Source of the DNA: Amphiduros pacificus
Lineage: Eukaryota; Annelida; Polychaeta; Phyllodocida; Hesionidae
Assembly: GCA_949316495.1 (NCBI GenBank)
Contig: OX439008.1
Coordinates: 37,903,822 to 37,967,821, forward strand
Length of the DNA stretch: 64,000 bases
Reading direction: 5' to 3'
The position numbers and the translations under genes are program-made. The notes under the pieces were generated by a model. It was not told the origin of the DNA, ran no database searches, and saw nothing but the letters and a program-made list of their open reading frames with translations. Every line of letters starts with the position of its first letter. Position 1 is the first letter of the stretch. Shown here in pieces: positions 1 through 13,930 of this stretch.

Positions 1-2337
1 GTAAATCATCACTGCCAGCTCCTAGATTCCACAACTTAACAAAACAGCAAATGGATAATATGAATGACTTTTTGTAGTTTCGTAAAGGTTGTTCAGAGTG
101 TTCAAATTTCAATACAGATGTCATGATTGTATCTTAGTCATGTAGCACCTAGAACATGTACTGATTATGACTATTAATGTACTTTTTTTCATATATTTGA
201 TTATGAATAAATAAATACTAAATTGACAAATGGTACTTTAAGACTGATGCTGCACATAATATTGATATTCTGGTCCAGTTTCCAAAGTCTTATCGTGTAA
301 ATAGAATTCAAGAGGTTGACTAAAATATATGACAAAAAACGGCGAAAACTGGCAATTTTCAGTATTTTGAGCCATTTTTCGGGGTCAATTCCAAGTAGGA
401 AGCCATCCATGTAGAGAGTTGTAATTTCAGAACTTTATTTTGTAGTCAATAGGAATGGGAATCCAAATGTGCTTAGCTCTTTGACGAAAAAGTGATATTT
501 TGGAACACCCTAACCATACTCTCCCCAGTGAATCCTGGACTGTGTCTGATAAATTAGGAGGCTAGAGACTCCCTCTATAAGAAAGTAGATCTCACCCATG
601 ATAGGAATAACCCTGGGGCATGATGAGATCGTAGTTTATGATAGCAAGAAAACTAGGGCAACACCAAAAGGAAGCCAATGCCAGTATTCAATATGATGTA
701 TTTTTTTCAACATGAAAATCAGCTGACTTGAAGAGGCCTGAACTGAAGAGACCATCTTGTATGGAAATTTCAATATGAATAGTGTTGCATTGGGAGTGCC
801 TTCAAGCGTATTGTTTTGGAGACAAAGTTGTGATCGTATCAGAACAAGTTGTGAAAGTTGTTATGACCGAGTTGGGGGAAAATTGTCCTAAATTAGTTTG
901 TTTATCATTAATGATATTTGGATGGCAAATCACGTTAAGGGTTAAAATCGGGTCATACCACGAATTATGACCAAAAAGATCTGACAGATCTGACAAGTAT
1001 ATCTCATGTTACATCTTTCAGGACACCTCCACATTAAATATAACTGTCATATAACAATTCCACCTTTTTCCGCTTACGCATCAATTTTCATTATTACCAG
1101 GCAGTAAACATGAATAAAGAATGATAATTTCTGTGGATTGTACGATAATAGAATCCGTTAAGATGGTCTTTTATTGCTAAGTGCACAGAGGGATGAATAT
1201 ATTTGTTCCTGATCATCCTCGAAGTAATTGTATGACTGATCACTATCCACCAGATCACTGAATAAAGTGGAATCTTCTGATAGAATGATTTATTACCTTT
1301 CACAAAATCATTAGGTTTAATGCCCTACCTAGTTCTTTTCTGTCACAACCTCTAAACATAAAGAGAACAGATCTCGAAGCATAAAGAGGCCAGATCTTGT
1401 GAATATATTTGTGATAGATTGGGTTTGGTTTCTTTGAAGCGCAGTGTTGCTTGTGTGAACATGTAACGTTTTGCCAGCTTAAAGGTAGTAAACTAGGAAA
1501 GTTGCAAGATCTCTCCTTTCCTTACAGACAGAATATATGTTTCACTCTCAGAGACTTGGATTCTATGCAGCATCTATGATGTTATGTCTGTCAGCTTGAA
1601 AGCCACAAAAGTAAATCGCACCGCTAATCAAGCCTCAAAGCAGAATCGCTTTATTCAAAAGTGACTTCCTCATTTATTCTCATTTAGAAATAAGTTCTGG
1701 ATGGATACTGGTTGTTATACCAAGGGAGAAAAATCCGCCTAGCAACTGAGAAACTACCCCACCATCAATACCTAACCAATATCGATGGCTATATCAAACA
1801 TTCGTGTATACATTTAGCAGAAGGTAAAAACCTTTATTCAGAAATATAAGCGATTTATGTTTTGTTCTGATGCGTATCAAAATCGTGTATGTAATGAAAG
1901 TCATCAGTATGTAGGGAGCTGTGGCATACATCAGCCAGCATCCCAGTGGCCCCCTCTTATTACCCGCCCCCTGTATGTCTGCTCGCTGATGTATGGATTT
2001 CAGTTTGACACAGAGCTGCTAAGCTCATAGATAATTGATAAATAAGTCTTGGATGATCTATTGTGATGGATGGTGAACCTCTTTATCTTGGGACCACTCG
2101 TTTGCATTTCATCACAAGGAAAAAAGATCATTAATGAATGTGTGAATTGTAATTATTGCAATTATTTGGAGTTCAAAGGCAGTGAGGTCATTTGAGTTAA
2201 ATGATCTTATTTCAGTGCATTGCAAGTTTGGTGATTAGTAATTGGTTAAAGAACATACAGACTACCTTTGTTATTCCACAATACCTAACTTTATGTAAAC
2301 AATGTATCAAATATATTATAGGCACTCACAACTTAAC
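1..2337. other. No recognised gene
   Basis: AT-rich sequence with only short open frames lacking family motifs on both strands. No repeats of note were seen. Confidence 0.5.
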
Positions 2338-4750
2338 ACAGAACACAGGAACCAGTGCACCACAGAACACAGGAACCAGTCCATCACAGAACACAGGAAC
2401 CAGTCCACCACAGGACACAGGAACTGGTCCACCACAGAACACAGGAACCAGTCCTCCACAGAACACAGGAACCAGTCCACCACAGGACACAGGAGCCAGT
2501 CCACCACAGGACACAGGAACCAGTCCACCACAGGACACAGGAACCAGTCCACCACAGAACACAGGAACCAGTCCACCACAGAACACAGGAACCAGTCCAC
2601 CACAGGACACAGGAACCAGTCCACCACAGGACACAGGAACCAGTCCACCACAGAACACAAGAACCAGTCCACCACAGAACACAGGAACCAGTCCACCACA
2701 GAACACAGGAACAAGTCCACCAAGGAACAAGTCCACCAAGGAACAGAGGGACCAGTCCACCACAGGACACAGGAACCAGTGCACCACAGGACACAGGAAC
2801 CAGTCCACCACAGGCCACAGGAACCAGTCCACCACAGGACACAGGAACCACTCCACCACAGGACACAGGAACCAGTCCACCACAGAACACAGGAACAAGT
2901 CCACCAAGGAACAGAGGGACCAGTCCACCACAGGACACAGGAACCAGTGCACCACAGGACACAGGAACCAGTCCACCACAGGACACAGGAACCAGTGCAC
3001 CACAGGACACAGGAACCAATCCACCACAGAACACATGAACCAGTCCACCACAGGACACAGGAACCAGTCCACCTCAGAACACAGAAACTGGTCCACCACA
3101 GAACACAGGAACCAGTCCACCACAGAACACAGGAGCCAGTCCACCACAGAACATAGGAACCAGTCCACCTCAGAACACAGAAACTGGTCCACCACAGCAC
3201 ACAGGAACCATTCCACCACAGAACACAGGAACCAGTCCACCACAGAACACAGGAACTGGTCCACCACAGAACATAGGAACCAGTCCACCTCAGAACACAG
3301 AAACTGGTCCACCACAGAACACAGGAACCAGTCCACCACAGAACACAGGAACCAGTCCACCACAGAACACAGGAACTGGTCCACCACAGAATATAAGACC
3401 AGTCCACCTCAGAACACAGAAACTGGTCCACCACAGAACACAGGAACCAGTCCACCACAGAACACAGGAGCCAGTCCACCACAGAACACAGGGATCAATC
3501 AACCACGGAACACAGGAACCAGTCCACCACAGTAGACAGCAACCAGTCCACCACAGAACATAGGAACCAGTCCACCTCAGAACACAGAAACTGGTCCACC
3601 ACAGAACACAGGAACCAGTCCACCACAGAACACAGGAACCAGTCCACCACAGGACACAGGAACCAGTCCACTACAGAACACAGGAACCAGTCCACCACAG
3701 GACACAGGAACCAGTCCACCACAGAACACAGGAACCAGTCCAACACAGAACACAGGAACCAGTCCACCACAGAGCACAGGAACCAGTCCACCACAGGACA
3801 CAGGAACCAGTCCACCACAGAACACAGGAACCAGTCCACCACAGAACATAGGTACCAGTCCACCACAGCACATGAACCAATCCACCACAGAACACAGGAA
3901 CCAGTCCACCACAGAACACAGGAACCAGTTCACCACAGGCCACGGGAACCAGTCCACCACAGGACACAGGAACCAGTCCACCACAGGACACAGGAACCAA
4001 TCCACCACAGGCCACAGGAACCAGTCCACCACAGAACACAGGAACCAGTCCACCACAGGACACAGGAACCAGTCCACCACAGAACACAGGAACCAGTCCA
4101 CCACAGGACACAGGAACCAGTCCACCACAGAACACAAGAACCAGTCCACCACAGAACACAGGAACCAGTCCACCACAGGACACAGGAGCCAGTCCACCAC
4201 AGAACACAGGAACTGGTCCACCACAGAAACCAGTCCACCACAGAACACAGACACCAGTCCACCACAGAACATATGAACCAGTCCACCACAGAACACAGGA
4301 ACCAGTCCACCACAGGACACAGGAACCAGTCCACCACAGAACACAGGAACTAATCCACCAAAGGAACCAGTCCACTACAGAACACAGAAACCAGTCCACC
4401 ACAGAACACAGGAACCAATCCACCACAGGACACAGGAACCGGTCCACCACAGAACACAGGAACCAGTCCACCACAGAACACAGGAACCAGTCCACCACAG
4501 GACACAGGAACCACTCCACCACAGGACACAGGAACCACTCCACCACAGAAACCACTCCACCACAGAACACAGGAACCAGTCCACCACAGAACACAGGAAC
4601 CAGTCCACCACAGAACACAGGAACCAGTCCACCACAGGACACAGGAACCAGTCCACCACAGGACACAGGAACCAGTCCATCACAGAACACAGGAACTAAT
4701 CCACCACAGAGCACATGAACCAATATCTACAGAAAGCAGGAACCAGTCCT
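2338..4750. repeat. 24-bp minisatellite, about 100 copies
   Basis: The consensus unit is CAGAACACAGGAACCAGTCC then ACCA. Common variants are GGACAC for GAACAC, and CTGGTCC for CAGTCC. A variant cluster with ccaaggaacagaggg recurs 168 bp (7 units) apart near 2725 and 2893, so blocks of units have been copied together. The unit is a multiple of three without stops, which makes several frames open on both strands. No start, signal peptide or splice context supports coding. Confidence 0.97.
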
Positions 4751-4948
4751 GAAGAATGAATAATAATTGTATGTATATTCTAACACATACAGGCTCTAAA
4801 TACATTGTATTCTCAAAACAGATATGGTCATATTTACACTATTCTCCCTGATTATATTATCACATAATGAAGCAAAATCACCTGAAGGGATGATTAGATA
4901 AGAATAGTCTTGCTGAAAGAGAGGGTCATACTCCTCAATTAGCACTGA

Positions 4949-5368
4949 TCATATCACATCATTCATTTTGAATATAATAAATTGTGAGTTGGAAAGTCTG
5001 GGTTTGCTGCCTAGCACACTGAGCCCCATCATAAGATCAGAGTCTATGTCTCTGTAGTGTTGTTTATGAGACAGAGACCAGAGATCTGCATTAATGTTCC
5101 CGGAGTATTCTAGCGCTGTGTTACCCAGCCCTTTCTTTGAGAAGCTGGATGTGCGAGATGACACGTGATACAATAATCAGGGTGATTCTCTCCGGCTGAG
5201 ATTTCTTCCTTCTTCATGCTTTAACAAGACCATGGGGACTTCGTTTTTTGCCGTGGCAGAATTCAGTTCAGGGCGGATTCCTTGTGGAGGTGTGGAAAAA
5301 AATGAAGTCACAAAATAACAAAGTAGTCCCCAGACAGAGATGATGCTTTGTTTTTCAGCAATATGCAA
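4949..5368 (-). other. Coding-like patches, unrecognised (low support)
   Basis: Two abutting minus-strand frames (5368-5177 and 5173-4949) read as non-repetitive, mixed-composition peptide, for example RPELNSATAKNEVPMVLLKH and GNTALEYSGNINADLWSL. I recognise no family. They might be decayed exons of the same unit as the patch at 5856-6223. They could equally be chance. Confidence 0.15.
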
Positions 5369-5855
5369 ACAAATGTTGTCAGGTTATACTGTGATAAATT
5401 ACAAAAATATGGATACTTGATACTAGAAATGGGTGACGGCAATATAACTGAAGATATCATGATCTCATAGAAGGTATTAGGAGACTAAACGTGTTTGATA
5501 TATGCTTCACCTGGATAAATTGAACATTAATCTTGTCATCTTCTAGGTCCCGTGACAGTAATGTCATAAACTACATTAAATCCTTGGATCGACAACTCTC
5601 TATACATCTCAGTTCAATAATCTTATCATCTGAGTTCAGTCATTTGGAGTTTTATTATTAAACCTGTTCAAAAGAAATATTATGCTTCTCGACCTCAACT
5701 TCCTGATAACTGAATTATTAAAAATATATATTTGATCCTTTTGAGGATAAGATAACTGGACAAGAGGCTGACATTTCTCCCACCATCTGGATACTTCCAT
5801 TGGACCAGGCCCCGCGGCATCATGCAATGCTGGACAGATCAATGATATGTTCACA

Positions 5856-6223
5856 TCAGACATTTTGTTCTACACTCAGGGATCTGTATCTACCTTTAGA
5901 TAAAGACACTAATGCCTGCCAGAAAAAAAAACAAAGGGGAGAATAATCAATTCGAGTTTGTGTTTGACATAATATACATGTCATGAGACATCTGTACCTG
6001 GGTTTCTTTGCCCAGCTTTCCGGATGTCATTGATGACACACGTTCTGATATGGCGGTTTCTTTCCCATCTTGGTAGTGGAGATAGTCAAGATGTTGCGCC
6101 ATATCCAGGCTTATATTGGGGTCGGGACCCTGCTGGAATGAGACACCCACAACTCTGACCTCGTATCTCCCTCCCAAGAACAGTTATTTTGATATCAGGA
6201 AAAATGGCTTCAACCCATGCAGG
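5856..6223 (-). pseudogene. Possible two-exon end of an unrecognised gene, frame-disrupted
   Basis: On the minus strand an acceptor (CTCTTATTTTAG) precedes 6223, and a donor CAG/GTACAG follows 5998. The segment reads PAWVEAIFPDIKITVLG in one frame and GGRYEVRVVGVSFQQGPDP through GKETQ in the next, so a single-base shift splits it near 6175. A strong acceptor (a T-rich tract ending TGGCAG) at 5916 opens a phase-compatible stretch of 19 codons (ALVSLSKGRYRSLSVEQNV) that ends in TGA. Composition is protein-like, but I recognise no family. It may be a real terminal exon with a sequence error, or a pseudogene. Confidence 0.3.
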
Positions 6224-7714
6224 CTAAAATAAGAGCAAGACTGATATAAGACGTATTATGTTGAATAAAGGCTCAGAAATCCACAGGTGCTCTGCTTCTA
6301 AAGATCATACCTGGACAAAAAAAATAATGATTCAATACATAAAATTAAGAAAATCGTGTTTTCAAATTTAAATTCATAGACAAACCGCCTCCTGAGAATT
6401 GATTCGAACGTCTTTGCTCATTATTTATGAACGAATAGCTTTATAGGATGTTTTGCTTTTTGGATGACTGACATAATATGAATGTTCTTAAGGGATTAAT
6501 TTATGGTTGATAATATAAATTTGTAACCGGATCCCAAGAAAATATAGATTTTAACCTTTAGAATTCAACAAAACGTAATTGAGTTATGTTGCAGACATTC
6601 TATAGAAGATTATGCAGGCAGAGCTTACACTAACAAGCGATATTGACAAAACAAAGACAAACAAGATGTTGTGCAACAGAAATATATGAATTCGCATTTG
6701 TCTCACGGAAATGTCACTTGCAAGATTGATCCGAAACGACAATAAGTGATGACACACAGCAGATCCTCCGGAACGGTAAACCTCAAGCGATTTGACCTTA
6801 TATGTGATCCGGTGGCATTATGGCCCAGCGAAGACCTTCTAGATTCCTCGGCCGGTAACTATCACTTACGGTTAGGCCACAAGTCAATTTTAATGATGTC
6901 CCAGATCAGTTGTCAATCTTTCTGACTATCACAGATGAATACGCTATGTATCAGATTGCCACTATATCGTATCTTCTGCATATTTAACAGGTCCTCAAAG
7001 GCACAATCACATTACTTCCTTTCCCTCCAGGGGGCGCTCTCATGACATGAGGGTCAGAGTTTGACTTCCCGAAACTTCGTACCCGGTCATAAACAAATTA
7101 TATATTTACAGTCCTTCAACGAATGCCATTGTTATTGATTACTCTATTTGTGATTGAAAACGTACTTAATATGAAAGCTTATTGACGTAAAATATAAATG
7201 ATCAGACATTTGAACAAGATTATGACCTGTTATCTCTTTTATTTCTTGAACCCAACTAAATTCTCGTAACAGTGTATTGCATTGCCATTTATTTTGAACA
7301 AGCTTATCATTTTTATGAACATGGATTATTTTCAGATTTATTTTTTTGCTCACGATGGCGACAGAGATTTCAAATCAACGGTAGCGATAAGGAACAAGAA
7401 TTCTCTTGCACATTAGGTAATTATATAAACCATATTGGAACTCTAATTCAAGTTATTATAATACAGGTGATGCATAACTGTTAATTTATATTTATATGGT
7501 GGCCTGCTTGTAAATATTGTTACTGGGATACAACATTCATTAGTTAGAATGGCAAGATATGCACTTAAGCAAATGATAATAGGTATGTCTGACAATCCTG
7601 TCCAATGTTTGATTGAAATGTCGAATTTCATTTAATAAATGCCAAATTCAAATGAAAAGATGCATGAACTAAACTCTAACTGACCTGTATCAAGGATAAA
7701 TTAGAGATATTGAT
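6224..7714. other. No recognised gene
   Basis: No exon or repeat could be supported here on either strand. Confidence 0.4.
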
Positions 7715-7940
7715 GGTGTGCTATCACACTCGCCTGCAGTATTTGAGATATCAATGTGCTTGATCTATCACACTCACCTGTGGTATTTGAGATATTAATA
7801 TGCTTGATCTATCACACTCGGCTGTAGTAGTGGAGATATTAAAATGATTGATCTATCATACTCACCTGTAGTAGTGGAGATATAAATGTGCTTGATCTAT
7901 AACATTAGCCTGTAGTAGTGGATATATTAATGTGCATGAT
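7715..7940. repeat. 44-bp tandem repeat, about five copies
   Basis: The unit is like gatctatcacactcacctg then tagtagtggagatattaatg plus tgctt. Successive copies start near 7762 and 7806. Copies are diverged, so the array is old. Confidence 0.85.
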
Positions 7941-9067
7941 TTGTTTTTTCATCTTTAAGTGATGCCTACAATTGCCTTTTTTATTTAGTATAGTTGAATG
8001 TCAGCAAAACTCTTTGGCCGGGAAATGGAGTGATAAAACACAATCTCCAGCTGACCCAACTCCATAATAACACCATGGCAATTTACAAGAGTAGCAATAA
8101 AGAGTAAATGACCAAAATGCAGAGCCCATTGCACGCCGAAACTATGGCAATATGACCAGCACTTAAAGCATTTCACTTAAGACAGAAGTAATGTGTTTGC
8201 CCGAAATCAGTCTGACGGCGTCTAACCAATGGCCTGCTCTCGTATCATACACAAGAAGGATAGATTTTCACCGATAGATTAGAAGAATATATTTACAATA
8301 CAACTATATAAGCTTTATTATTTTTCACCACATAAGAACAAGGTTATTGATTCCTATTTTTATTTACAACAAAATATTCAAAGCAATTACCAAAGCAAAT
8401 TTATCTCTATGTTTATTCGATATAGTCAACCTCTTTGCAAGCTTTAGAAATAAGATATATTGCTTCTCAGAGTAAATAATTGACATCACTAGGCAGTTAA
8501 ATGCCGATAAAAATGTTAAAGGGACTTAAGCCCGGCTCGATCAAATAAGACAAACACCTGGAGAAAAGAAACACACTCTGAGGAACAAGATATTATGAAG
8601 TAAGCAGGGCGGAGAACGGGAGCAGGTGTCCTATGGTGGACTGGAGACCTATTAACTGAATGTTACCCTAATATCATCCCCACTTAGTCTCCTCCAGGGT
8701 TACCTCAGACCAGGTAAACTTCTATCTCATACTGACATAACCACTGTCCACTCCAGGGAGGGCCGCTCTATCTGCAGAAAGGAGACACAGAAGACACCAG
8801 CCGATATCTGAAGTAACCTCTGGGGTATGTACACTAAAATACAATCCAGCAAAAACAGCAAGATGCCTTGTGTGGCCCTGACTCAGAACATGGACCTACT
8901 TACTTGTGAAAGTAGCCAGAAGCCGAAGTTGTAAGGGTCATAAATCGCAATTAGATCACGTACAAGGGAGGACCCTGTCCCAAATGAACATCCACATATA
9001 GGCTCTCATTAATATTTTAATGTGAAAATCTCCTCGAAATGCAAATGAAAGTATCCTCAGTACAACA
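7941..9067. other. No recognised gene
   Basis: Short open frames only; nothing recognised. Confidence 0.4.
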
Positions 9068-9914
9068 TCGACAGTCTAAGAGATATTTTACCAGTGTGAC
9101 GTGGACAGTCTGAGATATTTTAATAGGGTGACACACGTGCTTGATTTGGACAGTCTGAGATATATTGTAAAAATGTGACCTAGTTAGGAGAAGTTGAAAT
9201 GCCTAAAAGATGTTTTAACAGTGCGACCTCGGTGTGTGACGTGGACAGTCTGAGAGATGTTTTACAGTGTGACCTCGGAATGTGACGTGGAGAGTCTGAG
9301 AGATGTTTTACAGTGTGACCTCGGTGTGTGACGTGGAGAGTCTAAGAGATGTTTTATAGTGTGACCTCGGTGTGTGACGTGGACAGTCTGAGAGATGTTT
9401 GACAGTGTGACCTCGTTGTGTGATGTGGACAATCTGAGAGATGTTTTACAGTGTGACCTCGGTGTGTGACGTGGAGAGTCTAAGAGATGTTTTATAGTGT
9501 GACCTCGGTGTGTGACGTGGACAGTCTGAGAGATGTTTGACAGTGTGACCTCGGAATGTGACGTGGAGAGTCTGAGAGATGTTTTACAGTGTGACCTCGG
9601 TGTGTGACGTGGAGAGTCTAAGAGATGTTTTATAGTGTGACCTCGGTGTGTGACGTGGACAGTCTGAGAGATGTTTGACAGTGTGACCTCGTTGTGTGAT
9701 GTGGACAATCTGAGAGATGTTTTACAGTGTGACCTCGGTGTGTGACGTGGACAGTCTGAGAGATGTTTTACAGTGTGACCTCGGTGTGTGATGTGGACAG
9801 TCTGAGAGATGTTTTACAGTGTGACCTCGGTGTGTGACGTGGACAGTCTGAGAGATGTTTTACAGTGTGACCTAGGTGAGTGACGTGGACAGTCTGGGAG
9901 ATGTTTTACAGTGT
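9068..9914. repeat. 46-bp minisatellite with higher-order structure
   Basis: The unit is like tgtgacctcggtgtgtgacg, tggacagtctgagagatg, ttttacag. Variant types recur in order (aatgtgacgtggagagtctg, gagagtctaagag with tatag, tgtttgacag, tgatgtggacaatctg), which gives a repeated multi-unit block. Early copies (9068-9230) are diverged and irregular. Three units make 138 bp, hence a long spurious minus-strand frame. Confidence 0.95.
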
Positions 9915-10948
9915 TCTCTGCACTGTGGAATGTGCTGTGAGTACAGTGACGGCGGCTCTGATGGAGCTGTGAGTGAGCGCTGTTTACACCAATGTGACCC
10001 CAGTGAATTGAGCGATAATGGAGATAGGACTGGCCGGGAATGAGTCTGGGAGGTGCACTCCTTGTGTGCTTGCCTTCCCCAACAAGTGATACATGAGACA
10101 GCGTAATAGCGCGGTACAGTCCCCTTGTTTGATCCGCTGCTCATGAACCACATAGAAAAAAACACACTTATTCACCGTATAAAACACGTGGTAATTCGTG
10201 ATACACAGACAAGATTTCAGTATCACTTTCTTTATTTGCTTTCTCCAGTTTCCCACGATCTCGTGTTCAAGAAAGAGCTCTTTATTTATGGCATTTATTC
10301 AAATTAATGGAAATAGGTGCTCGCCTTTGGGAACACTTTCCTTGCCCATGTCCTATCACTTGAAACATCAATAATACAACTTGCCAAAGAGTCAACAATG
10401 TCTGAAAGATGTGATATCAAAAACAATTAACAAGGTATAAGGATCGAAAATTATTGTATAAAATAATGGTGTTTGTAAGATAAGATTATGTTAGGTAATG
10501 GCAGATTTGCAATAAGGTTGCCTCAGAGAAGCAAGCTGGTGAAACATGTAACTGCTTGCCAGCAGATGTCTGAATTACACTTCATTACCCCACTTACATG
10601 CCAAATGATTAGGCTTCAAAAAGAAAAGTGTTACCATCATGGTAATTGTATGGGCCATTAGGCTCTGCATACATTGTAAAGTAGGGTCCACGCATTCAAA
10701 TGAGGGAACATTTATTTTCCAGAAAAAGAATCCAGACTTTTTCCTGTTTATCATGTCAGGTCAAATAATGAAAAGTGAGATTGATTGAGACTAAGGAAGG
10801 TGGAGCAAAGTTTGTTGCAAATAACAATCAATGAATTATTCATTGATTTGAGAAGCAAAGTATCTTCATTAGAATCTCATGACCCCATGTATGTGATTCT
10901 ATCTTCAAAGTTGTCTAATTCTGTCTGATTACCATATGTAACTGATTT
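9915..10948. other. No recognised gene
   Basis: Overlapping short frames at 9990-10250 on the minus strand have no recognisable motif. Confidence 0.4.
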
Positions 10949-11086
10949 AACTCCTGGATATATTCTTGGAAGCTCCTGGATATATCCTTGGAACCTCCTG
11001 GATATATTCTTGGTATTTCTTGGATATATCCTTTGCACATCCTGGTTATATCCTGGGCACTCCTTGGCTATATCCAGGCATCTAAT
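10949..11086. repeat. 22-bp tandem repeat, about six copies
   Basis: The unit is like ctcctggatatattcttgga plus ag. The later copies are diverged. Confidence 0.88.
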
Positions 11087-12264
11087 ATATTATGCTTGCA
11101 TTTGTTCTATATATTTCCATGAACATCATTTTTATCTGCTTCACTTCTTGACAAAAATGATATTAAGATTTAGATAACAATCATTATCGCATTGGCGGTG
11201 ATACAATAGCATAAATTTTGTGTGTTAAGAATCCACGTGGCTTCCACGCCTGCCATGAACACACACTCTGTGCACGGTTCTTTCTGTTTCGCTCTATAAG
11301 TCTCTCCACATCTGGGCAAAACACAATCGATTGGCAGCGAGAGACCCTGCACCACCCCCCTCCCCCTTCCACCCATCCTACCCCTTGAGATATGCTCATA
11401 TGAGTGATATGAAACTAATACTTAATGGCAATTAACCACAATACTTTCAGACCTGGAAGGGACGGCTTGAATAGAGAGTTGTTGCCAAGCAATCATTTGT
11501 GTATAGGTATTCAGACAGACCTTCAATATTTCATAAAGAAATATTCCGACAATTCACTGCAATATAATTCGTCGTAAGCGAAGTTGGAGCATGGAACCTT
11601 TTTGGATAGATACTCAGCTAAAAGCAATAACAATCACTTACCTGATACTGAGCAGATTGTCAGATCTGATATATATGCCTATCGGTGTCCTTTTATCTGT
11701 TGTCGGTTCCTTTGTAATTGACAAGCTGTGGTGAAACCGGTAGTTGCCCAGCCAGGGTCCCATCAGCTGATCCTCCATTCGAACTGCTCACTTGCCAGCA
11801 CACCGCAGCTGGTCACAGCAGGGGGGATCAGTGGAAACCCAGGGGGTGTGAAAAGGAAGTCTAAATCTGTGCTTTGTTTGTATGACAGCGTGACACTTCA
11901 CATTTATTCACACATACATCCTGTCCTGTGCTTGCAATGCTTGCACTCCGAATATTGCTCTATCCGGCCGGCAGAGGTCACCACATATCAAACAATATGA
12001 AATCAAATTAATTTCGTGTACAAACAGGAATGGTCAAAATAATTTGTGTTTGTATTGAGATGGCTTAGTGTCATTTTATTACTGATCATATTCATATTGA
12101 TCAGTTAAGTGGAATCCTGTCACCTAGACCTAATGTCCACTCTTTCCGAAAAGTGACAAGGGATATTTCCATTGCATTATCACGTGGACATGAAAAGGCA
12201 AACGACGGCGCCTGTCATGGAGTCCGAACTGGAGGGGAAACAAAACTGTAATAGATATCCAACT
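11087..12264. other. No recognised gene
   Basis: Nothing recognised on either strand. Confidence 0.4.
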
Positions 12265-12362
12265 TTTCAACTTGAGTATGAGAAAAAGATATGTTCAATC
12301 GGGAATCGAATCCCGGACCTTAAGCATGGGAGAAGGTCTCGACAATCGAGCCACGTTCCACC
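12265..12362 (-). mobile_element. tRNA-derived SINE head (candidate)
   Basis: The minus strand reads GTGGCTCGATTGTCGAG (A-box-like), then GGTCCGGGATTCGATTCCCG (B-box-like), spaced as in a tRNA. The fold is not a clean tRNA and no anticodon arm could be assigned, so it is better read as a SINE or tRNA relic. Confidence 0.4.
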
Positions 12363-13700
12363 ATCCCGAAAGTAAAGCTAAGGCAAAAGTGAGATGAAGA
12401 GAACCGGTGGGGAGAGAGCTTTAACAAAAAGGTGTTTGTGATTTAGGCAGTGAGATATGGGTCCAGCATATTGAGACAGCGTGAGATATGGAGCAGCATA
12501 CTGGTACGTGAAGAACTTCATATGAGTATTCATACCGTTTTTGGATGACAGATTTATGAACCCGTCTAATGCGATTGGCCTACCGATCTGAGAGGGTTGT
12601 TCTTTCCATATAAAGGGATCTCAAGTTATTGTTATTTGTTGTCTCCTTTTTGGGATGTTTTGTGTGGAGTATGTGACATTTCATGACACAAAAATTCCTG
12701 GCTGTCAAGAAAATATGATCTTAGAGAGAAACACTGAATCTCCAAACAAAGACACTCAGATATTCTAACATAAAAGCTTTGTGATCATTTCAAGATGCAA
12801 ATCAGCAATTCTCAGAGATGATCCGTAGTGACGTGAGCTATGTTACAGTGACACCAGGATTGATCCCAGGAGAGGGACAGGGTGCTGTGATGAACAGTCT
12901 CAATCATAACACAATTTGCGAGGATTAAGTGTTCCACCCAGGGTCAGGTCTCCACTGTATACACATCACACAAACCAACATTTAGCTCAGTTTTGGGACA
13001 TTCTTGATGGGACAAAATTAAGGCCAATATTACAATTTAATTTAGCAGATTATGTTTCATAAAAAAGCTAGTGAATAAGATGTGGGGTGTATCATAAGTA
13101 CAGATGATTTCTTGCTATAGGGACTATGAGGAATCCATGACGTGTACTTCCGTTAAGAGAAAACTAGCAAACTTTCAACCAACATTGGGCCATCTTGATT
13201 TCTGTTGTGAATGAATGCAATGAGTACATATCAACATGTTAGCTCCATATGAAACTAAAATCCTACCAAACTACTTTTCCTTTGACTTCACCAGACAAAA
13301 TACACAACGCCCCAATCATCGACTTTTGTTGTATAACATTTTTCTGTTCTATGAGTTCAAGCAAAATATATAAGATGTGTATGGACATTTAATGACACAC
13401 ATCATGTCCGATATAAATAATAACATGCTTACCTTGTAAATCCACAGAGAATGAACTAGAAAATGGTGTCTTAGATTTAAATGAGACATGAATTTCAGAT
13501 ATCTAGTATTTCTTTTGATCTATTTAAATCAGTTTTGATATCAGCCTAGACAAACATATTTTTATAAAATTTTAGTCTATAAATCTAAGCCGCTGTGTGA
13601 AATTACTGAATATCTTCCTTCATAATAATAACTTGATGTAGTGATGAAGATCTTGACTATTTGTGTGATTTACCAGTGAGAAGATCAAATCATACTTTTC
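12363..13700. other. No recognised gene
   Basis: Nothing recognised. Confidence 0.4.
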
Positions 13701-13701
13701 A

Positions 13702-13930
13702 ACATGGCTCAGTGTGTAAGACATCTGTCTCTCATGCTAAAGGTCTGGTTCCCAGTTAGAAAAAGATTTTTTCATTATGAAGATGAAATCTTCATTTTGA
13801 AATTTTATTTTAGCTATATGCAGATTAGAACGTATAGAATTGAAATGGTAAATGCAGAAAATATTTTAAAAAATAATGACTTTATACAAAAAAAGATGAA
13901 ATCTTCATGTTGGGATCTTATTTAAATGTA
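13702..13930 (+). mobile_element. tRNA-derived SINE-like element with internal duplication
   Basis: The plus strand starts ATGGCTCAGTGTGTAAGAC (A-box-like), with GGTCTGGTTCCCAG about 35 bases on (B-box-like). An AT-rich body follows in which aaaagatgaaatcttcat occurs twice (about 13780 and 13893). No target-site duplication was identified. Confidence 0.4.

Noticed and set aside
2201-4723. Long open frames (up to 444 codons) that look like mucin-type Thr/Ser/Pro repeats
   Set aside because: The 24-bp unit has no stop in several frames on both strands. No signal peptide, splice context or non-repeat coding sequence supports a protein.
9068-9914. Possible CRISPR-like array
   Set aside because: Units are contiguous with no unique spacers, and the context is a eukaryotic nuclear genome.
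12265-12362. Functional tRNA gene
   Set aside because: A- and B-box-like motifs are present, but a full cloverleaf with an anticodon arm could not be drawn. A SINE or tRNA relic is more likely.
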